Assembly (NCBI RefSeq): GCF_006384255.1 | Contig: NZ_VCED01000003.1 | Location: 62,001-126,000 of the forward strand | Direction of reading: 5' to 3' | DNA: 64,000 nt | Origin: Haemophilus seminalis | Lineage (GTDB): Bacteria; Pseudomonadota; Gammaproteobacteria; Enterobacterales; Pasteurellaceae | In this document: in pieces, positions 42,301 to 53,648 of the stretch | Layout of the letters: each line of letters starts with the position of its first letter | How positions within the stretch are numbered: position 1 is the stretch's first letter | Translations under genes and position numbers: made by a program | Notes under the pieces: generated by a model | Database searches by the model: none | Told to the model about the DNA's origin: nothing | Seen by the model: only the letters and a program-made list of their open reading frames with translations

Positions 42301-43891
42301 TTTGTTCAGTAAGAGCATCTCGACCAATAATGTGAATGTCGGCAGATTGAGTGCGGTTATTATTAACAATCTTTGCACCCTCATCTGCATTTTGAATTCG
42401 ATGGAAAGTTAGATTATTGCCATTTATATCTAAACGTCCTCCTCGGAAGCCAAAATAAATGTTATCTGGATTAACCTGTTTGTTATTTGCCAGTATAACA
42501 GTTGCCCGGCCACTGGTAATTCCTACTTGATTAAAGGCCTGTTGCTGTCCATTCAGCATTTTTTGATCAAGAACAACTGTACCATCACCCACACTAATAT
42601 CGCCTAGGTTTTTACCTTGACCATCAATATATAGCGTACCTGTTCCCAATTTTGACAGACGGTCATTAATAGGATTTTTTACGCGCCAATGAACAGTTTT
42701 ATCGCCATTCACCACAATGCCTGAACCAAGCCAAGTATAATCATTGTTATCAACTTGAACGGTTATATTCTGATTAAAATGTAACGCCCCCGCACCCTGA
42801 TTAATATTGTTTTTCAATATCAATGTTGAGCCGTCTCCTCCTTGAAAATGAATTGTCTTACCGTTTTCTAATGAAGGGCGAAATTGATTATTATCCTGAG
42901 ATTTCTTAGTCAAGTCAGCAACTGGTAAGGTAATATTCTGATTACCAACTTGTAAAATACTTATTCCATTATTCTTATTATCCCAAGTTATTCTTTTGGC
43001 ATTTAGCTGGACGGTTATTTCATCATCCTTGAATGCTTTTTCAATGGTATCGGGCTGAATAATTGTATAGATATTATTTGAACTATCATAACCTGCATAA
43101 GTTGATAATACTCCTACTAATACCCAACGTTGTTCTTTAGCATCATAGGCTAAAAGCGCAGAACCACTATCGCCTGGCAAGCCATAGGTTCCTAACGTAT
43201 CATAAAGATCACCGTTAAATAGCACCCAATTATCCATTGAGCTATTAGGTTTAAGTGGTGTACCGCCTGTAAGATAGTTATACGCAGATGTTAATGACGT
43301 TTTTACTTTTCCGTCCTTACTGCGTAAATATTGAGTACCAGAGCCGACTCGCACAAAATATGGGTAACGATTCTTATTTAAGAATGCATTATTATATGGT
43401 CCAGTCCTTCTAACATTATCAAAAGCAATATTATTTAACGAAATTGGCGCAACTTCGGTGACTAATTTATGTAAACGTGGTGCATGAAAATCAAGGGTAG
43501 GGTGGTTATTACGTTCTGTAATAAGATAATTAAAGTGATGATTATCAGTGTTGTTGCTATTTTCACCAAATTGTACTGAGCCATAACCTAAGTTATGCTT
43601 TACGCTAGCAATGTATTGAGGATTAAATAAGGTCGCAACGCCGCTTACCCGACTTGCTACGTGTAAATCAGGCATAGCCCAATGGGGCAACATAGTTGAA
43701 ACTTGCTGACCCTGTTTATTAAAAATTGGAATATCCTTCGCCCCCACCGAAAATACACCTTTATTTTCGGCAAAATCACGGAAATATTGATAGTCCACAT
43801 CATTGCGAACCATAGATGCTTGAATACTTGAACCTGCTAAAGCAAGACTTAATGCTAATAGCGTTGGACGAAAAAAATAAATTCGATGCAT
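39374..43891 (-). CDS. IgA1-protease/Hap-type (peptidase S6) autotransporter with coiled-coil segment
   Basis: A type Va secreted serine protease of 1505 residues. The signal peptide is about 1-25 (cleavage after SSIQA). The S6 protease domain starts VDYQYFRDFAENKGVFSVGAK. The triad is likely His99 (ASVKHN), Asp134 (TLDFHAPRLHK) and Ser242 (GDSGSALL). A beta-helical passenger follows with Hap-like motifs (NINQGAGALHF, PINDRLSKLGTGTLYI, NIYFGFRGGRLDINGN). Residues about 950-1195 are a Gln/Asn/Lys-rich coiled-coil stretch with a Cys pair (WLCEVQGLSSDIC). The beta-barrel (about 1235-1505) ends LKVGFTW. It is closest in pattern to Hap in the passenger but differs in the linker, so I give no symbol. 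The substrate (IgA1 or adhesion/self-cleavage) is not shown by sequence. SD AAGGA precedes the start. Confidence 0.88.
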   Translation of the reverse strand: MHRIYFFRPTLLALSLALAGSSIQASMVRNDVDYQYFRDFAENKGVFSVGAKDIPIFNKQGQQVSTMLPHWAMPDLHVASRVSGVATLFNPQYIASVKHNLGYGSVQFGENSNNTDNHHFNYLITERNNHPTLDFHAPRLHKLVTEVAPISLNNIAFDNVRRTGPYNNAFLNKNRYPYFVRVGSGTQYLRSKDGKVKTSLTSAYNYLTGGTPLKPNSSMDNWVLFNGDLYDTLGTYGLPGDSGSALLAYDAKEQRWVLVGVLSTYAGYDSSNNIYTIIQPDTIEKAFKDDEITVQLNAKRITWDNKNNGISILQVGNQNITLPVADLTKKSQDNNQFRPSLENGKTIHFQGGDGSTLILKNNINQGAGALHFNQNITVQVDNNDYTWLGSGIVVNGDKTVHWRVKNPINDRLSKLGTGTLYIDGQGKNLGDISVGDGTVVLDQKMLNGQQQAFNQVGITSGRATVILANNKQVNPDNIYFGFRGGRLDINGNNLTFHRIQNADEGAKIVNNNRTQSADIHIIGRDALTEQNIEWVKWGQEPTSSLAIYEYKNNYRNNRLDYFRLKEGKNPRAYFPWDMETTNDWEFLGNDRQQVIKNALAQENAKKHLDTFSGFLGEYDSQRYNGALTFNYNPNYHNSVLVLNGGTNLNGNLNISAGHLVLSGIPTPHAYDHLNQKEVIDENSWINRQFKAHEFNVSGNGKLESSRNVSLLEGNINARHQAQIQLGFTQNKSNECIRASYTGITSCTENKILSQAAFDSVPVTVVSGNIDLKETSQFNLGKAHLVGRVNATPMTQIRLQPYSQWMLTGNSSVGNLEFSPNSQVTLNTGYDELNKDYRSWVQFNELTINGKLTGNGHFRFLTNIAERRGDHITVNGLASGAYLLSVKNTGREPNEVNPLSLVKLNHPEQAIGDAQFSLENGYVDLGAYRYILTNRSNDYRLYNPLRDAELHSRDNNQLILNSQREFESVQNKLNSKRLELANLTREYSHAQKQKTEDDAQIERLLADIRQTNNQIDNVFYEYNRTWRIRFIKRRNLYNQFTQYKARLENQRNEYRGLRAQVEKSENQAQKLLQMLTGMRNTVNTLSTQYDKLQAEFNRLKNDSQMNKASYAQWLCEVQGLSSDICRKVAKVADESNITAFEAEIDANITRVESAQQTLINAQTSGNRSAVNSAQVSLNEAVLALLNSLEKAYQTEKEIQQFLSSQSSTVALPVQAQLISRYSNTALSELSANINSALQIGRNLDRHLLSQDKSNVWVNTEASQRTYRSDYNRSYKQNLTLTQIGVAQALNSTIQIGAVLSHSRANNEFDENVSGTSRLTTINSFVKGEWNNGVFASFDLGYGHSRNNVKFDEENKTFHRNIFSAGGNIGASLDWGIHVTPSIGIRYYSLSSTNYQLDGANINSKTLHLTTYRAGVMLDKTFDINGVKFTPSFSSNYYDTTQRKLAIERVLSVNDVALKQQFGRYFTHELGFNAQMKQWNISTNIGMLKGSDVAPQKFASLKVGFTW

Positions 43892-44106
43892 AAAGTTTCC
43901 TTAATAAAATAAAACAAGGAGACCTTTGTGCTAATGCTTTAGAGAAAATAAAATTGAGTAAGGTATAGTGAAAACCTGAAAGTTTTTTAATTATGCACAG
44001 ATAATAATAAATTTGAAGCAATAATGCATACAAATAATTTTAATTCACTCATGTAAAATGATTCAATTGCTCTTTTATTAAATAATTAAATCATTAAATC
44101 ATATTT

Positions 44107-45996
44107 TTACTGTTCAAAGAACTGCTTATCCTTCAACACCCTCAAAGGCTGCATATCACTATTTCCCATGATGACACGACCTGAATCAGAACGTAGGCAA
44201 GTGCCACCATAATGCCCTCCCACGGTAAAAGTACAGATTTGCAAATATTGATCTTCCACTTGTGGTAAGCACCAAAGCTGTTGATAAATACTATCTTGCT
44301 GACCAAACTGTCCATCGGTTGTGTCTAGCATGGAATTATTTTCACCAATCAATTTAACGTTATCGCCTCGGCGACCTGCAATTGGTTTTTGTGCATAGCC
44401 GTTTTGAATTAAGTTTGGCGTGAGATGAAAACTTGCCTCTAACAAATAACGATGGTTAGGAAATAAAGACCAAAGCACAGGCAAAATCGCCTTATTACTT
44501 GGAATTGCCGTCCAAAGCGGTTCATAAACCAACACTTCTGGACGAAGTAGTACATCAATTAACCGCACTTTATCTTCAGGATAACCAGTGCGAATAGGTG
44601 GTGCGACTTCCATTCCTGTTGCATCTTCACGAAGTTGTTCCAGCATGGTTTCCCACGCCCAGGTTTTCCAAACAGTTTGAACTTGGTTATTTTCATCATC
44701 AATCAGGCGACCATGATTATCCCAATGCAATCCTTCTGTGCCATGAATAATTTTGGCTTGGAACCCAGCTTGTACCAATGCTTGTTGCATAAACATGGCG
44801 TGGTAATCTTCTTCATCATCGTGATCTTGCAAAATATGAACTAATTTTGAGGCTTGACTATGTTGCCAACAATCAGCTAACGCATTACGTAAACCATCGG
44901 ATGGATTTTCACCTAATACGCCACCAGCTTGTTTTGCCCAACGATTCATAATATCGCCTGCCTCAGCATGGCAAGAGGCTGAGTCTGCATTATATTCATA
45001 GACTTTCAAACCTCGTTCACTCATACAGAAATCTAGACGACCAGTAATCGTCTGATAACGGCGATTTTGCCAAGAAAGTCTTAAGCGTGGCCAAAGGAGC
45101 TTCGGAATATTGAAATACTGCAACAGATTATCATCTTTGAGTACTTTGTCTGTCGCATGCAAATACATTAAATGCAGTTCGTTAGTGGCGTGAATTAATT
45201 CCTGTTGAGCACTTTCAGACATAGCAAAATAGCGATATTGATCAGAATGGCTCACTTTATGCCCACCCATCGCCTTGATATAGGCCATATCAAATGGTTC
45301 ATTTTCATTTAACCATTTCCCACTAAATTGTCTGTGATTGTTAACATGATGAGCTTGTAACTGAAGTGCGGTGGATTTTGGGAAAGGTTGAGGCTCTGAA
45401 AATTCAGTATCATTTGTTTGAATCATCCAGCCAAGAATTGTTGTATCATCGAAAGTATCTTGTAGAAAATAGCCTTGTTCTGAAACAATCATCGGCAATT
45501 CACGCGTCCATTGCTGACCACTTGGCAAGCGAGAATGAATTACATTTTGCTCGGCGATTCGAATGCGATCAGGCAACACCTCGGTGATAATTGCCACATG
45601 CCCCGTGTGTTTAAATTCGCCCCCTTCTTGCCAAATTAATAAGGAGCCTGCTAGAGGTTTACGTTTACAACCATTAGCAAATGCCTGCAAGGGCAACAAG
45701 GCATCGTTCACCACTTGGCGTAAAAAACGTAAAGAAAAGATCTCGTACGCCATACCAACATCGGCAAACACAACGCCATGATTGAGATATAAATAACGAC
45801 GTGCAAATTCCACACACTGCCATTTATAGCCCATATATTCTCGTCCTAGATAACTCCGAAATGCGGCATCATTCGGGAACTCTTTATCATCTGCAGTATT
45901 GTAATCTGAAGAATAAATTGCCACGCCACCAGGTGCATATCCAAGCAAGCTACCAAAAGGATCGTGGGTGATGATGTTGGCTGAACGTTCTGTCAT
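44107..45996 (-). CDS. gss: Bifunctional glutathionylspermidine synthetase/amidase
   Basis: Full-length GspSA of 629 residues. The N-terminal CHAP amidase (about 1-200) hydrolyses glutathionylspermidine; its catalytic Cys is in YKWQCVEFARRYLY and His in GGEFKHTGHVAIITE. The C-terminal ATP-grasp-like synthetase (about 210-620) joins glutathione to spermidine and shows KVLKDDNLLQYFNIPKLLWPR, TGRLDFCMSERGLKVYEYNADSASC, LLRPEVLVYEPLWT and QICTFTVGGHYGGTCLR. It matches the E. coli enzyme along its whole length as I remember it. It is monocistronic. The likely role is redox storage of glutathione and polyamine. Confidence 0.96.
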   Translation of the reverse strand: MTERSANIITHDPFGSLLGYAPGGVAIYSSDYNTADDKEFPNDAAFRSYLGREYMGYKWQCVEFARRYLYLNHGVVFADVGMAYEIFSLRFLRQVVNDALLPLQAFANGCKRKPLAGSLLIWQEGGEFKHTGHVAIITEVLPDRIRIAEQNVIHSRLPSGQQWTRELPMIVSEQGYFLQDTFDDTTILGWMIQTNDTEFSEPQPFPKSTALQLQAHHVNNHRQFSGKWLNENEPFDMAYIKAMGGHKVSHSDQYRYFAMSESAQQELIHATNELHLMYLHATDKVLKDDNLLQYFNIPKLLWPRLRLSWQNRRYQTITGRLDFCMSERGLKVYEYNADSASCHAEAGDIMNRWAKQAGGVLGENPSDGLRNALADCWQHSQASKLVHILQDHDDEEDYHAMFMQQALVQAGFQAKIIHGTEGLHWDNHGRLIDDENNQVQTVWKTWAWETMLEQLREDATGMEVAPPIRTGYPEDKVRLIDVLLRPEVLVYEPLWTAIPSNKAILPVLWSLFPNHRYLLEASFHLTPNLIQNGYAQKPIAGRRGDNVKLIGENNSMLDTTDGQFGQQDSIYQQLWCLPQVEDQYLQICTFTVGGHYGGTCLRSDSGRVIMGNSDMQPLRVLKDKQFFEQ

Positions 45997-46225
45997 AGTA
46001 TTTTCCGAGTAAAAAATGAATGTAGTTAGTATAGATCTTTTATTTTCATTACGACAATCAATAAAAATTTTACCGCACTTTTTTTCGTAGCAAATTTTTG
46101 ATTTATCTCATCTTTTCATCAAATCATTCTTTACCATTTAACTTCTTAGACTAAAATGAACGTGCTTTTCGAGTATTCGAGAGTACACAATTTAGTTTAA
46201 CTTTAGATATCACAAGGGTTTCATT

Positions 46226-47284
46226 ATGAAAGGATCAAAATGGCCTGTGGTTGCAGGTGCTGCACTTGGTATCATCGCTCCACTACTTACTTATAGCGGA
46301 AATCCCGGCAACATGGGATTCTGCGCAGCCTGTTTCTTACGCGATACAGCTGGCTCCATTGGCTTACATCAAGCTGCCCCACTTCAATATATTCGCCCAG
46401 AACTCATCGGATTAATATTCGGTGCATTAGTGAGTGCGTTATTTGCAAAAGAATTCCGTGCTCGTGGTGGCTCATCGCCATTCATTCGCTTAATTTTAGG
46501 GGCATTTGCCATGATTGGTGCCCTAACATTCTTAGGTTGTCCATGGCGTGCATATTTGCGTCTAGGAGGTGGCGATTTATCTGCTATTGCAGGTATAGTT
46601 GGTTTATTTGTCGGTGTACTAGGTGGAATTTTCTTTAGCAATCGAGGATTTTCGCTCGGCAAAGCAAAAGAACAAGCCCCCGTTACAGGCTGGATTTCTG
46701 TCATTATCGCAGGTTTATTACTTATTGGCGTTATCACACAATTTAGTTTTGGCGAAGGCTTACCCCTTTATTTCTCACAAAAAGGCCCCGGCGCACAACA
46801 TGCATTTTGGGCATTATCTTTAGCAGGCGGGCTAATCATAGGCGTATTAATGCAAAAATCACGTTTCTGCTCAATTGGCGCATTCCGTAATTTTATTCTA
46901 TTCCGTGATTCTTCGTTATTGAACGGTGTCATCGCTTTAGTGGTATTTGCTGCTATTACCAATGCTTTACTTGGTCAATTCCATTTAGGTTTTGAACAAC
47001 AACCTGGTGCACATAATCAATATCTTTGGAACTTCCTCGGCATGGCACTTTGCGGCTTATGCTTCGCCCTTGGCGGTGGTTGCCCAGGCAAACATTTAGT
47101 TCATCTTGGTGAAGGCGATAATGACTCCGCTATTTTTGTGCTTGGTATGCTTTTAGGTGCAGCTGCAGCCCACCGTTTAAACCTTGCAGCTTCAGGCTCT
47201 GGCATTGGTGAATTCACGCCTTACGCTTTAGTTCTTGGATTTATATTCTGCGCTTATATTGGCTTTACCAAAAAATCCGCTTAA
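46226..47284 (+). CDS. yedE: YedE/YeeE selenium-metabolism membrane protein
   Basis: A 352-residue polytopic protein of the YedE/YeeE (TsuA-like) family with about 9-10 hydrophobic segments. Conserved cysteines occur in MGFCAACFLRDTAGS, TFLGCPWRAYLRLGGGD, KSRFCSIGAFRNF and GLCFALGGGCPGKHLVHLGEGD. The YedE subfamily is linked to selenium metabolism and usually sits beside a SirA-like sulfur carrier; none is adjacent here. An uptake signal lies in the upstream gap. It ends before a strong terminator. Confidence 0.88.
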   Translation: MKGSKWPVVAGAALGIIAPLLTYSGNPGNMGFCAACFLRDTAGSIGLHQAAPLQYIRPELIGLIFGALVSALFAKEFRARGGSSPFIRLILGAFAMIGALTFLGCPWRAYLRLGGGDLSAIAGIVGLFVGVLGGIFFSNRGFSLGKAKEQAPVTGWISVIIAGLLLIGVITQFSFGEGLPLYFSQKGPGAQHAFWALSLAGGLIIGVLMQKSRFCSIGAFRNFILFRDSSLLNGVIALVVFAAITNALLGQFHLGFEQQPGAHNQYLWNFLGMALCGLCFALGGGCPGKHLVHLGEGDNDSAIFVLGMLLGAAAAHRLNLAASGSGIGEFTPYALVLGFIFCAYIGFTKKSA

Positions 47285-47294
47285 TTCACTTTCT

Positions 47295-47324
47295 ATCTGC
47301 ACTCATCATGAGTGCAGATTTTCT
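47295..47324 (+). terminator. Terminator after yedE
   Basis: ATCTGCACTCA pairs perfectly with TGAGTGCAGAT around three bases, followed by TTTCTTTT. Confidence 0.88.
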
Positions 47325-47387
47325 TTTCCTTGCATTATCCCCCTTACAGTGTCAAACTCTCCGCACTTTTTAAAACTGTAAAAAATA

Positions 47388-49736
47388 ATGACCAAAAAAC
47401 GTAAAAACTTAATCAACCAAGATCCTCATTACAAACGAGAATTGGAAAAATACGGCAATCCAATCCCGAGCCGTGAATTTATTTTAAGCGTCATACGAGA
47501 CAATAATGCGCCGATGAATCGGGATGAAATTTTGACCGCACTTTCCATTCAAAATGAAGATCAAATAGATGCGATGCGTCGCCGGTTACGCGCGATGGAA
47601 AATGACGGCCAATTAGTGTTCACCAAACGTAAACACTATGCCTTACCAGAAAAATTAGATTTATTTAAAGGTACGGTAGTTGGTCATCGCGAAGGTTTCG
47701 GTTTTTTACAGGTCGATGGCAAAAAGGATGATTTATTCATTCCGAACCATCAAATGCAAAAAGTCATGCATGGAGATTTTGTCTTAGCGCAACCTGCTGG
47801 ATTAGATCGTCGTGGTCGCCGTGAAGTGCGAATTGTGCGCGTATTAGAAAGTCGTAAAAAACAAATTGTGGGCCGCTTTTTCTTAGAAAACGGTTTTAGC
47901 TATGTGGTGCCTGATGACAGCAGAATTGGCCGAGATATTCTCGTGCCAAATGAACATCGTAATGGCGCACGTATGGGACAAGTTGTCGTTGTCGAATTAC
48001 AAGAACGTTCTGCCAGTTTTAACCAACCAATTGGCGTAATCACTGAGATCCTAGGCGATAATATGGCGAAAGGAATGGAAGTAGAAATCGCCTTGCGTAA
48101 CCACGATATTCCCCATAAGTTTCCAAGTGCGGTGGAAAAATACGTAAAAAAATTTACTGAAGAAGTGCCTGAAGAAGCAAAAAAAGGCCGTGTGGATTTA
48201 CGCAATTTACCGCTTGTGACCATTGATGGTGAAGATGCTCGCGATTTTGACGATGCTGTTTATTGTGAAAAACACGGCAAGGGCTGGAAACTTTGGGTAG
48301 CGATTGCGGATGTTAGTTATTACGTACGTTTACGTTCCACTTTGGATGTAGAAGCGCATAATCGTGGTAACTCGGTCTATTTTCCGAACCGAGTTGTACC
48401 AATGCTACCTGAAATTTTATCAAACGGCTTATGCTCTCTTAACCCACAAGTGGATCGTTTGTGTATGGTGTGTGAGATGCAAATTTCTGCCAAAGGTAAG
48501 CTCACAGATTATCGTTTTTATGAAGCGGTGATGAATTCTCACGCCCGCCTAACTTATACCAAAGTAGCAAAAATGCTTGAAGGCGATGAAGAATTACGCA
48601 CTCGTTATTCTTCGCTTGTACCTCATTTAGAAGATCTTTATAAACTCTATCAAGCTTTGCTTGGTGCGCGTCATCAACGTGGTGCGATCGATTTTGAAAC
48701 CATTGAAACTAAGTTTATTTTCAATGCAATGGGAAGAATTGAGCGCATTGAACCTGTTGTTCGTAACGATGCCCACAAAATCATTGAGGAATGTATGATT
48801 CTTGCGAATATCGCAGCAGCCAATTTTATGGAAAAACATAAAGAGCCTGCGTTATATCGTATTCATGCCACCCCGAGCGAAGAAAAATTAACATCTTTCC
48901 GCACTTTCTTAAGTGAGTTTGGTTTAACTTTAGAAGGTGGCTTAAAACCAACTACAAAAGACTACGCTGCACTCTTAGAAAAAGTTAAAGAACGACCAGA
49001 TCATGAACTTATTCAAATAATGTTGCTACGTTCTTTAAGTCAAGCAGTCTATCATGCTGATAATATTGGGCACTTTGGTTTGGCTTTGGAAGAATATGCT
49101 CATTTTACTTCGCCAATTCGCCGTTATCCAGACTTAACACTTCATCGAGGCATCAAGTATTTACTCGCTAAAGAACAAGGCGCAAAACGTAAAACAACTG
49201 ATACTGGCGGTTATCATTACTCTTTTGATGAAATGGATTTACTTGGAAATCACTGTTCAATGACCGAACGCCGTGCTGACGAAGCAACGCGTGAAGTGGC
49301 TGATTGGCTGAAATGTGAATATATGCAAGATCATGTCGGGGGGGAATTTAGCGGTGTTATTTCATCTGTGACTGGATTTGGTTTATTTGTACGCTTAGAT
49401 GATTTATTCATCGATGGTTTAGTCCATATTTCTACTTTAGAAAACGATTATTACCAATTCGATGCAACAAAACAGCGTTTAATCGGCGAAAATAGCGGAA
49501 TGCAATATCGCTTAGGCGATAAAGTTCGCATCAAAGTTGAAGCGGTACATTTAGAAAATAAAATGGTCGATTTCTCGCTGATGGGGAGTGAACGCAAACC
49601 TCGTCGTGCTGGAAAAACCGCGAAAGAAAAAGCTAAGAAAGTCTTTAAAGAACTACCGTCTAAAGCCTCCAAAAAACGAAAAAGTGCGGTAAAAAAGAAA
49701 GAAGTTTCTAAGAAAACATCTAGAAAACGCAAATAA
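47388..49736 (+). CDS. rnr: Ribonuclease R
   Basis: 3'-5' exoribonuclease of the RNB family that degrades structured RNA and acts in rRNA and tmRNA quality control. It has 782 residues: an N-terminal winged helix ([21 protein letters not shown]), cold-shock domains ([17 protein letters not shown]), the RNB core with metal-binding [18 protein letters not shown], and an S1 domain ([20 protein letters not shown]). A very basic tail ([21 protein letters not shown]) follows. It ends 55 bases before rlmB. Confidence 0.97.
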   Translation: MTKKRKNLINQDPHYKRELEKYGNPIPSREFILSVIRDNNAPMNRDEILTALSIQNEDQIDAMRRRLRAMENDGQLVFTKRKHYALPEKLDLFKGTVVGHREGFGFLQVDGKKDDLFIPNHQMQKVMHGDFVLAQPAGLDRRGRREVRIVRVLESRKKQIVGRFFLENGFSYVVPDDSRIGRDILVPNEHRNGARMGQVVVVELQERSASFNQPIGVITEILGDNMAKGMEVEIALRNHDIPHKFPSAVEKYVKKFTEEVPEEAKKGRVDLRNLPLVTIDGEDARDFDDAVYCEKHGKGWKLWVAIADVSYYVRLRSTLDVEAHNRGNSVYFPNRVVPMLPEILSNGLCSLNPQVDRLCMVCEMQISAKGKLTDYRFYEAVMNSHARLTYTKVAKMLEGDEELRTRYSSLVPHLEDLYKLYQALLGARHQRGAIDFETIETKFIFNAMGRIERIEPVVRNDAHKIIEECMILANIAAANFMEKHKEPALYRIHATPSEEKLTSFRTFLSEFGLTLEGGLKPTTKDYAALLEKVKERPDHELIQIMLLRSLSQAVYHADNIGHFGLALEEYAHFTSPIRRYPDLTLHRGIKYLLAKEQGAKRKTTDTGGYHYSFDEMDLLGNHCSMTERRADEATREVADWLKCEYMQDHVGGEFSGVISSVTGFGLFVRLDDLFIDGLVHISTLENDYYQFDATKQRLIGENSGMQYRLGDKVRIKVEAVHLENKMVDFSLMGSERKPRRAGKTAKEKAKKVFKELPSKASKKRKSAVKKKEVSKKTSRKRK

Positions 49737-49791
49737 TTCACTCCCTATTTTAAGAATGAATTAAAAATTCAAATAAGAAAAAGAGAAATTT

Positions 49792-50535
49792 ATGTCAGAA
49801 CAAATCTACGGCATTCATGCTGTTAATAGTATTTTAACCCATTCGCCAGAACGTTTAATTGAAGTCTTCGTACTTAAAGGACGTGAAGATAAACGTCTAC
49901 AGCCACTCTTAAACGAACTTTATTCCCTCGGAATTGGTGTGCAATTCGTTAATCGACAAACACTTGATAAAAAAGCCGATGGCGAAGTTCATCAGGGTGT
50001 CATTGCTCGAGTACAAGCAGCAAAAGAACTCAATGAAAATGATCTTGATGAAATTCTTGCAAATAAACAAAATCCGCTTTTATTAGTTTTAGATGGCGTG
50101 ACGGATCCGCACAACTTGGGAGCATGTTTACGAACAGCTGATGCAGCAGGCGCAGTGGCTGTGATCGTACCAAAAGATAAATCGGCACAATTAACATCTA
50201 TCGCGCGTAAAGTTGCTTGTGGCGCAGCAGAAAGCGTGCCGTTAATTCGTGTAACCAATCTTTCTCGCACACTGCGCGATTTACAACAAAACCATAATAT
50301 TTGGGTGGTTGGCACTGCTGGCGAAGCAACTGAAACCATTTATCAAAGCAAACTGACAGGGCCACTCGCACTTGTTATGGGAGCAGAAGGCGAAGGAATG
50401 CGTCGTTTAACGCGTGAACATTGCGATCAATTGATTAGCATTCCAATGGCTGGTTCAGTTTCATCATTAAATGTATCTGTCGCAACAGGGGTATGTTTAT
50501 TTGAAATTGTGCGTCAACGTTTAGCATACATTTAA
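49792..50535 (+). CDS. rlmB: 23S rRNA (guanosine-2'-O-)-methyltransferase
   Basis: SPOUT methyltransferase that modifies Gm2251 in 23S rRNA. It has 247 residues. The N-terminal L30e-like substrate-binding domain begins [17 protein letters not shown]. The catalytic knot shows [35 protein letters not shown] and the SAM-binding [18 protein letters not shown]. rnr-rlmB is a conserved operon pair. Confidence 0.97.
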   Translation: MSEQIYGIHAVNSILTHSPERLIEVFVLKGREDKRLQPLLNELYSLGIGVQFVNRQTLDKKADGEVHQGVIARVQAAKELNENDLDEILANKQNPLLLVLDGVTDPHNLGACLRTADAAGAVAVIVPKDKSAQLTSIARKVACGAAESVPLIRVTNLSRTLRDLQQNHNIWVVGTAGEATETIYQSKLTGPLALVMGAEGEGMRRLTREHCDQLISIPMAGSVSSLNVSVATGVCLFEIVRQRLAYI

Positions 50536-50746
50536 GTTAGAAGCGTTGTAAATTTCACCGCTCTTTTATTTTCCTTTTTCGTTAAAGAAAATAAATTCCC
50601 TCAAAAGGTTGAAAAATAGGGGGATTTATTGCGATAATTTAAGCCATTTCGGGAAAATCTTTTTAACTGCTGAAGTTTATTTTGGCTTGTTTATTTTTTG
50701 TTAGAAAGATTAGATTTTTATTTCACCTTTAAATTAGATAAGAACA

Positions 50747-52398
<1,652 letters not shown>

Positions 52399-52399
52399 G

Positions 52400-53254
52400 A
52401 TGTTACGTCCAAAAAAACATTCCCTAAAACCGAAACTTAAACACCGTCCATTTTTGAAATGGGCGGGTGGGAAGTTTCGTTTAACAGATGAAATTAATAA
52501 TATCTTTCCTAAGAGAAAACAATGTCTTATTGAACCGTTCGTCGGAGCAGGGGCCGTTTTTTTAAACTCGAATTTTGAGCGCTATATTTTGGCTGATATT
52601 AATCCTGATTTAATTAATCTTTTTAATATAGTGAAAGAAAATGTAGATATTTACATTGAGGCTTGTAAAACCATTTTTTTTGCTCCTAATGCGAATGATC
52701 CTGATTACTACTATGACAAACGTCGCCAATTTAATGCTTCAACAGATCCTTTTGAACGATCTGTGCTTTTTCTCTACTTAAATCGCTTTGGGTTTAATGG
52801 GCTATGCCGTTATAACAGCAAAAATGAATTTAACGTGCCTTTTGGCGCATATAAAACGCATTATTTCCCAGAGGACGAGTTACGTTATTTTGCACATAAG
52901 GCACAAAGTGCAATATTTTTATGTGGCGATTTTCAGCAAACATTTGCATTAGCTGATAAAGATTCGGTGATTTACTGCGATCCGCCTTATGCTCCCTTAC
53001 TGCAGGATTCAAATTTTACGAGCTATGCGGGTAATGAGTTTAGTTGTGAGCATCAACGCATTTTAGCGGAACTCGCAAAATTTACACAAAAAGAAAAACA
53101 GATTCCGGTTTTAATATCTAATCACGATACCAAATTTACCCGAGAAATTTATAAGGGGGCTAAATTTAAACGTGTGAAAGTACAACGTTCGATTAGCCAG
53201 AGCTCAGAAAAACGAGTAAAAGTAAGAGAGTTAATTGCGATTTTTAAGGTGTAA
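52400..53254 (+). CDS. dam: DNA adenine methyltransferase (GATC)
   Basis: N6-adenine methyltransferase of the Dam (alpha) class, 284 residues. The SAM motif is PFLKWAGGKFRL plus LIEPFVGAGAVFLN; the catalytic motif is YCDPPYAPL. GRF/RYN motifs for GATC recognition appear in FNGLCRYNSKNEFNVPFG. It follows aroB by one base, the widespread aroK-aroB-dam order, so this is the housekeeping Dam for mismatch repair rather than a restriction enzyme partner. Confidence 0.96.
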   Translation: MLRPKKHSLKPKLKHRPFLKWAGGKFRLTDEINNIFPKRKQCLIEPFVGAGAVFLNSNFERYILADINPDLINLFNIVKENVDIYIEACKTIFFAPNANDPDYYYDKRRQFNASTDPFERSVLFLYLNRFGFNGLCRYNSKNEFNVPFGAYKTHYFPEDELRYFAHKAQSAIFLCGDFQQTFALADKDSVIYCDPPYAPLLQDSNFTSYAGNEFSCEHQRILAELAKFTQKEKQIPVLISNHDTKFTREIYKGAKFKRVKVQRSISQSSEKRVKVRELIAIFKV

Positions 53255-53573
53255 TCTTTGATAGCTCAGGGTTTATAACGATATCCAATTTTATGATTTG
53301 TGGAAAATCCTCTTGAATTAATTTTATAAGTTCAGGTTGACGAAATAAGATTCCTTGACGCACTATTGCATTTGATACTTCTAAAAAAAGACTATTACCG
53401 TTAACGGAACCAATACGAAATTTGCCGTGAAATTCCTGTGGAAAAATGCGGTTAAATTTTTGATTAAGTTCATTGATGGCAAGACCTTTTTTCATTATTT
53501 TGGCAAAAGGCGATTGCTCAAGTACATCCATAATATTGACTGCTTTTTGATAACGCTCAGCCTTGTTTTCCAT
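53244..53573 (-). CDS. dciA: DUF721/DciA-like protein
   Basis: A 109-residue basic protein of the DUF721 family. The KH-like part contains GSVNGNSLFLEVSNAIVRQGILFRQPELI. In bacteria lacking DnaC, DUF721 proteins (DciA) load the replicative helicase DnaB; that role here is family inference. Its end overlaps the end of dam by 11 bases on the opposite strand, and it diverges from secM across 75 bases, the position seen in other Pasteurellaceae. Confidence 0.75.
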   Translation of the reverse strand: MENKAERYQKAVNIMDVLEQSPFAKIMKKGLAINELNQKFNRIFPQEFHGKFRIGSVNGNSLFLEVSNAIVRQGILFRQPELIKLIQEDFPQIIKLDIVINPELSKITP

Positions 53574-53591
53574 AAAGTCTGCCCCCAGTAA

Positions 53592-53620
53592 ATGACATTA
53601 GTTTAGATTTCCGTTACAAT
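53592..53620 (+). promoter_or_regulatory. Sigma-70-type promoter of secM-secA
   Basis: ATGACA (53592-53597) and TACAAT (53615-53620) match the -35 and -10 consensus at 5 of 6 positions each, with a 17-base spacer. It is 28 bases before the secM start. Confidence 0.6.
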
Positions 53621-53648
53621 ACATGTAATTTCCATAATAAACAACGAG

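Noticed and set aside
52400..53254. Dam as part of a restriction-modification system
   Set aside because: It follows aroB by one base in the conserved housekeeping order and no restriction enzyme gene is nearby.
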